Source of the DNA: JBHENC01 sp051000345 | Lineage (GTDB): Bacteria; Acidobacteriota; Blastocatellia; Pyrinomonadales; Pyrinomonadaceae | Length of the DNA stretch: 64,000 bases | Assembly (NCBI GenBank): GCA_051000345.1 | Contig: JBPCOJ010000100.1 | Span: 1 to 64,000 of the forward strand | Reading direction: 5' to 3' | Part shown: one piece after another, positions 27,073 through 37,126 of the stretch | Numbering within the stretch: position 1 is the first letter of the stretch | How the letters are laid out: the number at the start of each line of letters is the position of its first letter | Program-made: the position numbers and the translations under genes | Notes under the pieces: model-generated | Databases searched by the model: none | What the model was told of the DNA's origin: nothing | Seen by the model: only the letters and a program-made list of their open reading frames with translations

Positions 27073-29355
27073 TTATAATTGGTCTGCGACCTTCGCTAGT
27101 TTCTGCGGCGCGGCATTGAAAGGTGTCTTGACCGGGCGTGAGAGTTCGCCGAGCGCTTGGTGTATTCTTGCTTCGACAATTGCCGGAATATAGTTTTCCG
27201 CTATGTGCCGGTAGCCGTTGTCGGAAAGTCGCTGCCACGATTCTTTGCTTCGATAGAGCCGCAGCACCGCCGCCGCAAACGATTCGGCATCATCGGCGAC
27301 GAAAGCGCTGTGACCGTGCTCCAGCCCGATGCCTTCCGCGCCAATGGGTGTGGTTACGACAGGAAGGCCATATGAGAGTGCTTGCCCGACCTTGCCCTTC
27401 ATGCCCGATCCGTATCGCAAAGGCGAAACGAAGACGCGGCACTTGTGGAATAAAGAATCTACATCATCAACGTAGCCCATTACCTGTACATTCGATGATT
27501 GATAAGCTCGCAGTTCCTCCGGCGTATTGCTGCCGACGATATATATTTTCATGTCCGGCATTTCTGCACGGATGATCGGATATATCTTGTGCATTAAATA
27601 CTGCACGGCATCTTTGTTTGGACGGTGGCTGAAGTTTCCGATAAAGAGCAGGCCGTCGCGTTCGGCAAAAGCCGCTCCACGCTCATGCAGCGTGTGTATG
27701 TTGGGAATTACATTGATGTGCGCGAGCGGCGCTTCGCGCTCCAATATTTCCTTGTCGTCGCCTGTGACACACCAGACTTGATCGCTCGTCGAAGCAACGC
27801 GCGTTTCCTGTTTTTTCAGTAGCGCCGCCTCCGCCGCAAAGCTTTCATCTCCGGTCAATTCGTGTTCGCGTCGCAATCTCAAAAAGTGTATGTCAACCGT
27901 ATCGTAAATAATCTTGATCGTTCGGTCGAGTTTACGAATAGTGGACAACAAACCGTCGGCGACTGCTGCGCGGCTGAGGATGACGGTCTTAAAATCGCCT
28001 TTTTTAAGGATGCTCTTGTAACTCGACAAATAAGCGACTTCGATTCCTTCCTTCGCTAAAAGGTATTCGGACTCCGGCAAAAGCTGCGCGCCGACGGGTA
28101 CAAACACAACGTGCCCCCAACGCGCGAGGATTTTCAAAATCATCGTCATGCGCAAGCTGCCTGAATCGCGCGTCGGCGACGTGTACATATCGTCGAAGAC
28201 CATCACGCGCGGCCCCGCCTTCCGGTTCGCCGCAATCTCTACTTGATCCGCGTCGTTTTCCAGATGTTCCGCGCGCAGCACCTCCCGCCATTTTTCGACG
28301 AACTTGGAACGATTGAGTTCCTGATACCGCTTATAGCCCGATTCGATGTCGGTTCCGGCGGTGATTCCTTCGTAATGGACGACGCGCGACATCGGTTGAT
28401 AGACGACTTTGAACCCGAGCGAGCGCACGCCGAAGCACAAATCCGCGTCTTCGTAATAGGCCGGAGCGTAGCGCTCATCGAAGCCGCCGAGACAATCGAA
28501 AATCTCTTTGCGCACGAGCAAGGACGCGCCCGAACAATAATCGACTTCGCGGGCGAACTTGAATCGGCGATCTTCCCTGCTTTCCCCGCGTCCGTAGTTC
28601 CAACCGCTGCCGTCAATCCAGATAATACCGCCTGCTTCCTGAAGCCGCCCGTTCGGGTAGATCAGCATCGAACCGACGGCTCCGATTGCCGAATCCCGCT
28701 CCACCGTCTCCACGAGATTACTTAACCAACCCGATTGAACCATCGTGTCATTATTCAGAAAAATCAGGTATTTGCCGCGCGCAACGCTCGCTCCCTGATT
28801 GCAGGCGTGAACAAAGCCCATGTTTTCGGAATTGTTAATTAAGTGTACGAAGCCCTTCATGCGCGAAAGCACAAACTCCGTATCGTCTTGCGAAGCGTTG
28901 TTGACAATGATGACTTCGTCTGTTTGTAAATCTATCTCGCGCATCAGCGCTTTGAGACATTGAAAAGTGTAATCGAGATTATTGAAGACGGGAATGATAA
29001 TCGAGGCGCGCACAGCCTTCTTCGACGCTCCCGCATTGTCGCCCCCGGCGGCGATAACATCCATCAAAAATAGAAAGTCCCGCGCGCTCAGCGGACGCGG
29101 CGCGTTTGATCCACCGGCGGCATCCTGCGGCACCGCATTCGACTGCACGGGCGGTTGCGGCAGCGCGCCGAGAACGCTGGCTAAGCTTTCTCTGACATAA
29201 GGCGTCAATTCCTGCTTTAGATCGAGGCCGTTGGTGACGGCGATGTTCAGCACGTCATTAGTAAAACGAACGACGCGTGCGACAACGCTTACAATCAAGC
29301 GCCTTGCCGATTTTCTTAGTGAGGAGGGCAGACTGTAGCGAAAAGATTTACCCAT
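27073..29355 (-). CDS. Bifunctional glycosyltransferase (GT2 plus GT4)
   Basis: A 760-residue protein with two glycosyltransferase domains. The first (about residues 110-340) is GT2/GT-A: ASIIIPVFNNLDYTFQCLKA, FLNNDTMVQSGWL (DxD-like) and YYEDADLCFGVRSLG. The second (about 370-735) is GT-B/GT4-like: FVSPLRYGSGMKGKVGQAL and GLPVVTTPIGAEGIG, the C-terminal nucleotide-sugar region. Two such domains in one chain usually add two sugars in sequence. The N-terminal 100 residues are helical and may be a membrane-proximal segment. It reads against the Wzt gene. Confidence 0.9.
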   Translation of the reverse strand: MGKSFRYSLPSSLRKSARRLIVSVVARVVRFTNDVLNIAVTNGLDLKQELTPYVRESLASVLGALPQPPVQSNAVPQDAAGGSNAPRPLSARDFLFLMDVIAAGGDNAGASKKAVRASIIIPVFNNLDYTFQCLKALMREIDLQTDEVIIVNNASQDDTEFVLSRMKGFVHLINNSENMGFVHACNQGASVARGKYLIFLNNDTMVQSGWLSNLVETVERDSAIGAVGSMLIYPNGRLQEAGGIIWIDGSGWNYGRGESREDRRFKFAREVDYCSGASLLVRKEIFDCLGGFDERYAPAYYEDADLCFGVRSLGFKVVYQPMSRVVHYEGITAGTDIESGYKRYQELNRSKFVEKWREVLRAEHLENDADQVEIAANRKAGPRVMVFDDMYTSPTRDSGSLRMTMILKILARWGHVVFVPVGAQLLPESEYLLAKEGIEVAYLSSYKSILKKGDFKTVILSRAAVADGLLSTIRKLDRTIKIIYDTVDIHFLRLRREHELTGDESFAAEAALLKKQETRVASTSDQVWCVTGDDKEILEREAPLAHINVIPNIHTLHERGAAFAERDGLLFIGNFSHRPNKDAVQYLMHKIYPIIRAEMPDMKIYIVGSNTPEELRAYQSSNVQVMGYVDDVDSLFHKCRVFVSPLRYGSGMKGKVGQALSYGLPVVTTPIGAEGIGLEHGHSAFVADDAESFAAAVLRLYRSKESWQRLSDNGYRHIAENYIPAIVEARIHQALGELSRPVKTPFNAAPQKLAKVADQL

Positions 29356-29457
29356 ATTGATATGTAAGTGTTTGGTAGATTAATCGTTCCCATGCCCGTC
29401 TTCTTGCTTCGTCCGATTACGAAGGATAATACGGGGCATACTGTTTCTTTCAGATTC

Positions 29458-30702
29458 CTAAGCTCCGGCAAGCGTTATATTGGCAGCAAACAACGCCGAC
29501 ATCAAACCCAGCAATACGATGAACACGGCGCGAATGATTTGATCTATACGCGGCGAACGTCCAGCTGCCCCTAACACCATGTAGATCGGAAAGATTACCA
29601 TAACGTAGCGGGCGAGCGACATCGAATTGCTGGTTGATAAAGGCATCAACACAGAGATTAACGTAAAGACACCGAGCGCCCATGAGCGTTTCTTTAACAG
29701 CGTGAAGCCACACACCAATGCGAGAAAAGCCGCCGCGACATTAAGCGGCTTGAAGTTCCACGGCACGCCGACTTCAGCCGGATTGCTTATGTAATCGAGA
29801 AAGGGCGCAGCGAAGAAGCCGGGCTTGCGTCCCCACGCTATTAACACGTCTTTGAAAGCCAGGGCATTGCCCGTAAGATTGTAGAGGTGAAGCATGAACG
29901 CACCCAATCCCAAAGGGATCAGCAGCAGGCTGAGAAAATGCACGCGCGACGGGCGCGGGCGGCTTTGAAGATACAGTACAAACAGCGCAGGCACTAGAAT
30001 GATACCCGTCGCACGCGTTGCCGAAGCGAGCGCGCCCAGCATACATGCCAGCCACCATGCACGCCGTTTTGCCAGATAAAAGCTCCCGATAACTAAAAGG
30101 AAGAAGAGCGATTCAGTCCACGGCAACGAAAAAAAGTAGCTCGTCGGAAACGCTGCGGCATAGAAGACGGCGCGGTCGGCGGTTGCTTCGTCATACTCAA
30201 ACTCGGTAGAAATTTTATGTAGCAGTATGAGCGCAAAGAAGAAGAATGTGTTTGCCATCACGATGCCGGTCAGCGCTACTTTCCCCGTAAGCTTTGCCGC
30301 ATATCGCCACAGCAAAGGGTGAAGCGGAAAGAACGCCCAGTTGTGCTGCGCGCTCGCCTCAAACAATCGCTTTTCATACCCCGACTGCACAATATCGAAA
30401 TACCATCCGGCGTCATTAACGAAAGCAAACCCGCGTAAAGCTTGCGCAACGCTTGCCGCGTGCAGCGAAATATACGGCTCTTTGGGAGAGTTGGGAACAG
30501 GCGACTCTCTTAACGAATAATGCGTTGTCAGCGCGAAAGTTATGAAGACAATCGCCCGCGTCAACATGAAAGCGAAAGCTGCCGAACGAAGGCTGCGGCT
30601 AAATAGAAAACGCTTGAGGGCGCTTATGGCAGGGCGCAGGCGAACAATGCTGTTCATAGGTATGCTGTGCGTGCCGGTTGTGGAAAACTCTGTGCCGCTC
30701 AT
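29458..30702 (-). CDS. PIG-V-like polytopic glycosyltransferase (mannosyltransferase family)
   Basis: A 414-residue integral membrane protein with about ten hydrophobic segments. The motifs DAGWYFDIVQSGYEKRLF and WAFFPLHPLL, near the first extracytoplasmic loop, match the PIG-V group of polyprenyl-phosphate-sugar dependent mannosyltransferases. LPWTESLFFLLVI and ASATRATGIILVPAL follow, also typical. The sugar donor and acceptor are not known; mannose is a family-based guess. ATG at 30702 and at 30657 are both possible starts. Confidence 0.75.
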   Translation of the reverse strand: MSGTEFSTTGTHSIPMNSIVRLRPAISALKRFLFSRSLRSAAFAFMLTRAIVFITFALTTHYSLRESPVPNSPKEPYISLHAASVAQALRGFAFVNDAGWYFDIVQSGYEKRLFEASAQHNWAFFPLHPLLWRYAAKLTGKVALTGIVMANTFFFFALILLHKISTEFEYDEATADRAVFYAAAFPTSYFFSLPWTESLFFLLVIGSFYLAKRRAWWLACMLGALASATRATGIILVPALFVLYLQSRPRPSRVHFLSLLLIPLGLGAFMLHLYNLTGNALAFKDVLIAWGRKPGFFAAPFLDYISNPAEVGVPWNFKPLNVAAAFLALVCGFTLLKKRSWALGVFTLISVLMPLSTSNSMSLARYVMVIFPIYMVLGAAGRSPRIDQIIRAVFIVLLGLMSALFAANITLAGA

Positions 30703-30828
30703 TTCATTTTAGACATAATCTTTCAGCTCGTCAGCCATAAACAATTTGCACCCGGGTCAAATGATGAAGTGTGGTTAGTTTATATTTTCTCTGCGCCGAG
30801 TATGCGTTCGGCATTCGTTATCCTAAAG

Positions 30829-31590
30829 TCACCTTGCAGAGATCGGCAAAGACCAGTCGTGGCTCCAATGTATGCCATGAGCGAGATCATCGTCTTTGTA
30901 AATTTTAACTTTGTCGAAGCCTGCTTTTCGGAATTCTTCAAGCAGCGATAATTCGGAAAACAAACGCATTTCAAGCGTCGCTCCATGCCCGCCGTGAAAA
31001 ACCAGCTCGTCGAAGGTTTGTCGAACACCATTTCTTGTAATATTTCTTAAAATATAATGGCCGTTGGTTTCGGTTATCCTGTAATCATAAAGCTCCGGGA
31101 AATGCTCTACTGTTTTCTCATCCTTTGAGTAAGGCACGGTAAAAATCAATACTCCATTCGGCTTCAATAATTTGCGGGCGTTTTCAAAAGCCTTTGAAAC
31201 CGGCGGCGGTACATGCTCGAAAACATCCGATGAAACGATAAAGTCGAATGTGCCTTCGAGAGACGGATCGAAACGTGTGATGTCGAATTTCGGTTCCTGA
31301 TGGTAATAAGTATTCCTGTAATTAAATTTGCGGGCTAACAATATGGCATAACCGTCCCAATCGCTCATGCCCAATCCTGTGATACGAGGGCTTGCCGGAA
31401 AGTCTTGAAGGCTTAAACTTTTGCCGAAAAGTTCCATCGACAGCGCATGAATGACGGAGCGCCACCTAAGCGTTGACCCGCAATTATTGCAGGATGGAAT
31501 TTCCCGACCGATGTCAGCCATTTTCGCCGCGCACATTCGCCCGCAGACGTTGCAGCGGAAAGAAAGCGATTCGGATTCTGTGATGCTCAT
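30829..31590 (-). CDS. SAM-dependent methyltransferase with N-terminal zinc-ribbon
   Basis: The 253-residue protein begins with two Cys pairs (RCNVCGRMC and CNNCGSTLRW, about residues 12-41), a small zinc ribbon. The methyltransferase domain follows with FDFIVSSDVFEHVPPP (about 118-133), the post-motif acidic loop and L-rich strand, and VLIFTVPYSKDEKTVE. The glycine-rich motif I is weak (ITGLGMSDWDG), so the fold call rests on the later motifs. It probably methylates a sugar or lipid-linked intermediate in the locus. Not in an obvious operon; its direction matches the PIG-V gene downstream. Confidence 0.75.
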   Translation of the reverse strand: MSITESESLSFRCNVCGRMCAAKMADIGREIPSCNNCGSTLRWRSVIHALSMELFGKSLSLQDFPASPRITGLGMSDWDGYAILLARKFNYRNTYYHQEPKFDITRFDPSLEGTFDFIVSSDVFEHVPPPVSKAFENARKLLKPNGVLIFTVPYSKDEKTVEHFPELYDYRITETNGHYILRNITRNGVRQTFDELVFHGGHGATLEMRLFSELSLLEEFRKAGFDKVKIYKDDDLAHGIHWSHDWSLPISAR

Positions 31591-31757
31591 TGAGCCGCCG
31601 GTGACTTCATCGAATAAGTTGTCAGAACATATCGGTATGATTATTATGAATTATTGATACGGTTCGTTCAAGCCTTCGCACCGCCCTGCAAGAATCGCTG
31701 TGATAAGATTCAATTTCAAGCGCTAAAATTTCTGTAATTCATATAATCATAGAGCCG

Positions 31758-32411
31758 ATGGATCGCAAACTGTTTTCAATTATTACGCCCACGTATAACA
31801 GCGGATTAAAGCTTGAGAAGACCGTCAACTCGGTTTTGTCGCAAGAATCGGACTTGCTCGAATACATCGTCGTCGATGGCGGTTCGACGGATGAAACGCT
31901 GCCGCTTCTCGAAACCTACGGCGACAAGTTGAAAGTCATTTCGGAGCGGGACGCGGGCGTGTACGACGCGATCAACAAAGGCATAGAGGCCTCATCGGGC
32001 TGGTATCTATACTTTATCGGCGCGGGCGATTCTTTGAGAGAAAACATGCTCGGCAAAATCGCGCGCGTGCTGCCTGAAAATAATCTTTCGCTCGTTTATG
32101 GAAATGCCTATATGGTGGATCAGGGCATTGTTTACGATGGAGAATTTAGCAAGGCCAAACTTCGGCGACGTAACATCTGTCACCAAGCAATTTTTTACGG
32201 GCGAACGATTTTCGATATGTTCGGCATGTATGATCTGAGATACAAAGTGCTGGCCGATCATGCCTTTAATATCAAGTGTTTCTGGAATGACCGGATCACG
32301 AAAAAATACGTCGCGTATGTCATTGCTAATTACGAAGGAGGCGGCATCAGCCGAAATGAGATAGATGTGGAATTTGCCTATGAGTATGCCGAGATGCTGA
32401 AGACGGACTGA
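31758..32411 (+). CDS. Glycosyltransferase family 2
   Basis: A 217-residue GT-A enzyme. The N-terminus FSIITPTYNSGLKLEKTVNS, the VDGGSTDETL loop and SERDAGVYDAINKGIEASSG are typical of the WcaA/PGL-type family-2 enzymes; the metal-binding motif is GAGDSL. It lacks a C-terminal membrane segment and is short, as in many O-antigen loci. Adjacent genes run in the opposite direction on both sides. Confidence 0.9.
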   Translation: MDRKLFSIITPTYNSGLKLEKTVNSVLSQESDLLEYIVVDGGSTDETLPLLETYGDKLKVISERDAGVYDAINKGIEASSGWYLYFIGAGDSLRENMLGKIARVLPENNLSLVYGNAYMVDQGIVYDGEFSKAKLRRRNICHQAIFYGRTIFDMFGMYDLRYKVLADHAFNIKCFWNDRITKKYVAYVIANYEGGGISRNEIDVEFAYEYAEMLKTD

Positions 32412-32470
32412 CGGGCGCGAATATCCGGCATCGGCGCGCCGCAAAGTTTCACCGCAAAGGCTTCTCCCTT

Positions 32471-33745
32471 TCACCGCTCAGGATTCGTTGACGAAAGAAT
32501 GCTGCGGTAAGTTTTGTAAAAGCAGGCTGCCGCGTCGAAGCTGCGCAGCTTCTTTGTTTGCCTTAAGCCGTTAGCCATATTTTCACCGCGCAGATGTTCG
32601 CTTGTCAGCATACTCTGGATCAAAGCGGCCAGCGCATCTTCATCGTAAGGATCGAACAGAAATCGTTTATCTTCGATGGTCTCCGGCAAAGACGTGACGT
32701 TTGAGCAGATGACAGGCACGCCGAGCATCATTGCTTCGAGCAACGGGTAGCTTCCCGCTTCGTACTCCGTCGGAATCACTACGAGCGCCGCATTGCGGTA
32801 CAGCCACACCAATTCATCCTCCGGCACGACATCCGTAAAAAACACTGCATCTCCCAGCGACAACGCTTCGACTTCCCGCTCGATCTCCGTATAAAATTCA
32901 TTGCGCCGTCCCGTGCAAATCAATTGCAAATCCGGCCTGTGGCGCTCACGCACCTTCCGCAATGCCCGTAGCAGAAGCGCGTGATTTTTGTGCCGCCACG
33001 TCTGCGCAGGATAAAGCAGATACGGTGATTTCTTCCCGTACTTCAACTCATAAGCGAGAATGGCGTCGCCCGTCGGTTCCTGCAAATTAATTGATTGGTA
33101 CGCGATTGGGCAGACATCGATTTTGTCTTCGGGCAGCGCGAAGTATTTGATTAAGTCCGCTTTGACGTGATCGTAGGAAACAATCAACCTGCGCGCTTTA
33201 TCGAGCGCTTCCCAGTGGTGCATGGCGCGTATGGCGCGCTGCGCTGCAGAAAAGTATTCAGGGAAGCGCAACTCCTGCACATCGTGTACGGTCAGAATAA
33301 AAGGGCGCGTCAAACGCAAAAGCGCGGGTACCTTGTAAGGAACATGACCGGCGGGATACGGCGGCGTCGGAGTCGGGAAATGAATAAGATCGAGCGGAAG
33401 TTTGTCCATCCATTCGGAAAGATAATCCTGATGAGCAAGAACGTCTGCACGCGCGTCGAGCGATGTCTCGATGCTGCCGCTTGTCTTGCGGAATCGCTGC
33501 CGCCAATTGCTTTTGGCGAAGGGCGCGACGGGAATCGTTTGAATCTCTGCGAAATCCTGAAATTCCTTTATGAGAGAAGCCGCGCTCGCCCGCGCATCGG
33601 CGTGGCACAGCAACGAGAAACGCCAGTTAGCTTCGCGCCCTGTGAGCAGCGCATGGAGCGTTCGCCGCGCGTATAGCCCGACGCCGCCATGTTGCAAAGA
33701 GAGGTCGCCGAGCCAGAAGCCGACTGTGGATTGCGCAAGATTCAT
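32471..33745 (-). CDS. Glycosyltransferase family 4
   Basis: A 424-residue GT-B enzyme. Residues from the N-terminus contain HGGVGLYARRTLHAL; the C-terminal nucleotide-sugar domain shows YPAQTWRHKNHALLLRAL, FFTDVVPEDELVWLYR, IPTEYEAGSYPLLEAMMLG and VPVICSNVTSLPETI. The EAGSYPLLEA stretch corresponds to the E-x7-E motif. Divergently arranged with the GT2 gene at 34018, so promoters for both are expected in 33746-34017. Confidence 0.92.
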   Translation of the reverse strand: MNLAQSTVGFWLGDLSLQHGGVGLYARRTLHALLTGREANWRFSLLCHADARASAASLIKEFQDFAEIQTIPVAPFAKSNWRQRFRKTSGSIETSLDARADVLAHQDYLSEWMDKLPLDLIHFPTPTPPYPAGHVPYKVPALLRLTRPFILTVHDVQELRFPEYFSAAQRAIRAMHHWEALDKARRLIVSYDHVKADLIKYFALPEDKIDVCPIAYQSINLQEPTGDAILAYELKYGKKSPYLLYPAQTWRHKNHALLLRALRKVRERHRPDLQLICTGRRNEFYTEIEREVEALSLGDAVFFTDVVPEDELVWLYRNAALVVIPTEYEAGSYPLLEAMMLGVPVICSNVTSLPETIEDKRFLFDPYDEDALAALIQSMLTSEHLRGENMANGLRQTKKLRSFDAAACFYKTYRSILSSTNPER

Positions 33746-34017
33746 TGCCGTTGGTGGATCAAAAACAGTTTTCGCGGGATGCCGCGCGCGACGTCGAATA
33801 CCAGCGCCTTCTGCGTTAAATCAACGCTTAAAATGAGCGGGTGCTGGCCTCTCTCGCCGCAGCGACTCTTGCAGTGACCATGCACGCAGTTACTATTGCC
33901 ACTTTGCAAAAAGCGTGGATGGATGAAGAGTTGTTTCAATCGAGCCGTGTATCGCGGAGAGATTATACGGTTTCCTTTCTGCTCACAATCTGATTTCCCT
34001 TCGGCGACGAATTTCCC

Positions 34018-34908
34018 ATGCAACAAACAGTCAGCTTGATTATCCCAATCTTCAATGAAGCCCCGCACCTAGAGCGTTTCCTCGACGGCATAGATAAACT
34101 ACCGCTGCCGCTGCGAAAGGAACTCGTCATCGTCAACGATTGCTCAACCGACGACTCTGCGGAAATTCTGGCAAACTTTCAGTTTCAATCGCCGGTTATT
34201 CTTATCAATCAATCAAGGAATCAAGGCAAGGGCGCGGCGATCAGAACGGGAATACAACATGCCACAGGCGACTTTATCGGCATACAGGACGCGGATTTCG
34301 AGTATGACATAAACGATATTCCGAGACTGCTCGCGCCGCTTGTCGAAGGCAAGGCAGATGTCGTTTACGGCTCTCGATTCAAGAAGACCAACTATCAGGT
34401 TCACCGCACGCTTCACTATCTCGGTAATCGGACGCTGATGATGCTCAGCAACATTATGAGCGGCCTATACCTGAGCGACATGGAGACCTGCTACAAATTT
34501 TTTCGCGCCGACGTAATCAAGAATATAACGCTCGAATCGAACCGCTTCGGCTTCGAGCCTGAAGTCACTGCGAAAATCGCGCGCCTGCAACTGCGCATCA
34601 TGGAATTGCCGATCTCTTATTTCCCGCGCAAGTATCTCGAAGGAAAAAAGATTACATGGAAGGACGGGGTCGCCGCGCTCAGGCATATGTTCTATTTTAA
34701 TTTGATAAGAAAATCTAAAAACTGTTTCCACGAAACGCTCCCCGATCATTACCGCGTCAAGGGAGAAAAAGGTTGTAAGGTATACGTGTTACCAACATTA
34801 AACCCATGGTCAGGACGGTCAGCGCAAATCTCAGCGCGCCGGATGATTCATCGTCGCAGTGACTTCAACTTCGGCGAGTTGGTGACGATGTTCAGTTCCG
34901 GCATATAA
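34018..34908 (+). CDS. Glycosyltransferase family 2, copy A, with shifted C-terminus
   Basis: A DPM1/DolP-mannosyltransferase-like GT2: SLIIPIFNEAPHL, VNDCSTDD, IQDADFEYD (DxD) and KADVVYGSRF. The first 251 residues are about 94% identical to copy B at 43016-43777. Copy B ends HYRVKGEKWL and stop. Here one T of the TGG codon is missing after GAGAAAAA near 34770, so the frame runs on for 44 residues with no similarity to anything and overlaps the end of the convergent gene by 78 bases. Adding the T would give WL-like codons and a TAA at 34776-34778. The active-site half is intact, so the enzyme may still work. Confidence 0.85.
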   Translation: MQQTVSLIIPIFNEAPHLERFLDGIDKLPLPLRKELVIVNDCSTDDSAEILANFQFQSPVILINQSRNQGKGAAIRTGIQHATGDFIGIQDADFEYDINDIPRLLAPLVEGKADVVYGSRFKKTNYQVHRTLHYLGNRTLMMLSNIMSGLYLSDMETCYKFFRADVIKNITLESNRFGFEPEVTAKIARLQLRIMELPISYFPRKYLEGKKITWKDGVAALRHMFYFNLIRKSKNCFHETLPDHYRVKGEKGCKVYVLPTLNPWSGRSAQISARRMIHRRSDFNFGELVTMFSSGI

Positions 34909-36726
34909 ACGAAAGGCATAAGCCGGGCCAGCTTTGATCCACGTCGCGTCGCTGGAGTTCTCACTATCTTCCGCGAAGAGCCTCTCTATTCCGCCATTCT
35001 CAGACACGTAAACTTGTCCCGTACTACCATCTCCGGTGCTCCATGAGATGCTCGTAGCACCGGACTGCGTGCCTTCTACCATCACAGGATTCGGGCTAGC
35101 CATAATGCGTGCCGAATGGGTTGTGCGAGCATCAGGCAGCTCTCGAATCGCGGGCGCAGCGCGTCGTCCGGAGTAAACTAGAAAATTATTATCAATATCA
35201 ACCAGCAGCTCAGCAGAACTCATTTGCGCGAGCCGTGCGTTCGCTTCATCGCTTGAAATGTATTTTACTTTAAGTTCCGGCAGCTTCATCATCGCTGCTA
35301 TCAAAGGATAATCGCTGTTGCCGAATGTGAACTGCCACAAAGGTCTTTGCGAAGAAGAAAATGTCACGGATTCGATGAATCTGCCGCGATAAGTTTCGAC
35401 GAGCGGTCTTTCAATTTTTTGCGCTCCGTGCGCAACAAACTGCCAACCATAGAGCGAAGTGTAATTGCTGATTATGCCATTGATGCCGATGATAATTATC
35501 ACGACGCTCCATGTTTTCAGCATTCGCCAATTGACTCTATCAAGGCAGATGCCGAGCAGCACGGCTGCGCCGGCGAGCGGTTCGTAGTTGTAGTACATCT
35601 GCATATTGCGCGTGAGCAGCGTCGGCGCAAAATAGACCATGATCCAGATCAGCGGAAAGAGTAGCCTTTGCCCTGCCGTGCGACGAGCGCGCGCAATTGT
35701 GAAGACCATCAATGCCATTAGCCCGACATAGAGAAGAATATCTCCCCAACTAATAATCGGCGTGTCGGCTTCATAAAGCGTCTTCGAGAGCCATGCGCCC
35801 GCTCCGCCCGCGCTAACTGTCAACCATGTGCCGATTCCACTCGCACCGGAGATGCCGTTAGCGGCGAATGATAAATTGCCGAGCGTCGAAGTGAATACAA
35901 GTAGCTTAACTACGCTGAGGCCGAAGCGAAGTTGCGGCGCATAAATAGGATCGGATGCTGGCAGCGGCCCGACAATCGCATAACGCAATCCCAGATATAA
36001 AAACACAACCGGCAACAAAGGCGACAAACGCCGTACCCACCAAATGGAATCGCCCCGCCACCGCCCTACTTTCACGCCGTAACACGCGACCAGCGCGATG
36101 ACCACGAAGACGATGACAAGACCGTAATCCTTGCTGAAAATGGAAAGCGCGCAAAACACCAGCGCGAGCGCGTAATCGCGCTCGCGCCGCCCGGCGATAT
36201 AGCGTAGAAAGAAAAGAATCGTCGTGAGCAGCAACATCAGCATCACGGTGGCGTCAAAGATGTTGATGTATCCAATGGTCGTTAAATGAATTTTAGACAG
36301 CGCGAAAAAGAGAAAGGACAGCAACCGCGCCCGGCGCGACTCTACCATTCGCACCAGCACGCGGTGCAGCAATAAAAGATTGATAACCGTGAAAGCGTAG
36401 TTGCGAAGATGATAAGCCCATGGCTCCAGCGGCAGGACGTAGTACCATGGCAGGCTCGCTGAGAAGAAAACCGGACGAAAGAAAATCCTATTGGTCGGGC
36501 TGGCAATCGCGCGCCAGAAGCTCGCGCCGTGTGTCTGGTATTGCCCCAGATATTCAAAATTCTCAGCGACAAAAAAGGTGCGAAAGGACGGTTGCGTCAT
36601 CATGAACAGTAGCACGCTACCGATAATTACTAGCAGGGAAGTCTCCCGCCATGTGCTTTGATAATCTCCGCCAACTGTGCGCGGCGGGCGATCCGATTGC
36701 GTGGCAATTGTCTCAGCGGACGCCAT
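34831..36726 (-). CDS. Polytopic membrane protein, probable GT39-like glycosyltransferase
   Basis: A 631-residue protein with about ten hydrophobic segments between residues 25 and 425 and a C-terminal extracytoplasmic domain of about 200 residues that is beta-rich (TSISWSTGDGSTGQVYVSEN). The first loop SFRTFFVAENFEYLGQYQTH, and SLPWYYVLPLEPWAYHLRNY, are like the polyprenyl-phosphate glycosyltransferases of the GT-C fold, although no catalytic DxD is certain. Start at 36726; a GTG seven codons upstream is possible. The 3' end overlaps the shifted tail of the GT2 copy A. Confidence 0.65.
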   Translation of the reverse strand: MASAETIATQSDRPPRTVGGDYQSTWRETSLLVIIGSVLLFMMTQPSFRTFFVAENFEYLGQYQTHGASFWRAIASPTNRIFFRPVFFSASLPWYYVLPLEPWAYHLRNYAFTVINLLLLHRVLVRMVESRRARLLSFLFFALSKIHLTTIGYINIFDATVMLMLLLTTILFFLRYIAGRRERDYALALVFCALSIFSKDYGLVIVFVVIALVACYGVKVGRWRGDSIWWVRRLSPLLPVVFLYLGLRYAIVGPLPASDPIYAPQLRFGLSVVKLLVFTSTLGNLSFAANGISGASGIGTWLTVSAGGAGAWLSKTLYEADTPIISWGDILLYVGLMALMVFTIARARRTAGQRLLFPLIWIMVYFAPTLLTRNMQMYYNYEPLAGAAVLLGICLDRVNWRMLKTWSVVIIIIGINGIISNYTSLYGWQFVAHGAQKIERPLVETYRGRFIESVTFSSSQRPLWQFTFGNSDYPLIAAMMKLPELKVKYISSDEANARLAQMSSAELLVDIDNNFLVYSGRRAAPAIRELPDARTTHSARIMASPNPVMVEGTQSGATSISWSTGDGSTGQVYVSENGGIERLFAEDSENSSDATWIKAGPAYAFRLYAGTEHRHQLAEVEVTATMNHPAR

Positions 36727-36841
36727 TCTTAATAATATCCTTGGCACAACTTAAGAGAGGAATTCCATCTCAATGTTGAGCGGTTTGGAATCCCGTGGTA
36801 CACCGATACAAGTTCTGTCTCTCGTTTCTCATTAAGCAGCG

Positions 36842-37054
36842 TTGCACATAATTCTTCTTTCTTGCTTCATTCTCGTTCTTGTCGCTTTCTATTTCTATCA
36901 AGGTACACGGTTCATGGCTGCGCCCGCAACGCTGCTCTGCGTGTTCGCTTCAGTTAATCTCGCGCAATGGATCGAGCATCGAATCAATGCTTTCGTCAAG
37001 AATAGGATGGCTCTCCAACACAAAAAATTATGCGAATCACGGGAAGAAAGTTAG
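36842..37054 (+). pseudogene. C-terminal remnant of a membrane protein
   Basis: A 70-codon frame with a hydrophobic helix then FYFYQGTRFMAAPATLLCVF and a basic tail. It looks like the last membrane segment and cytoplasmic end of a polytopic glycosyltransferase of the locus. No upstream coding part remains: the sequence before it has stops in all frames. Possibly left by the rearrangements in this region. Confidence 0.35.
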
Positions 37055-37126
37055 CAACAAACCGGCAACAGCAAGTTTGCCGTAGAACCGGCCACGCTGA
37101 CACTTCCGGCTCACCGCGCAGTACAA

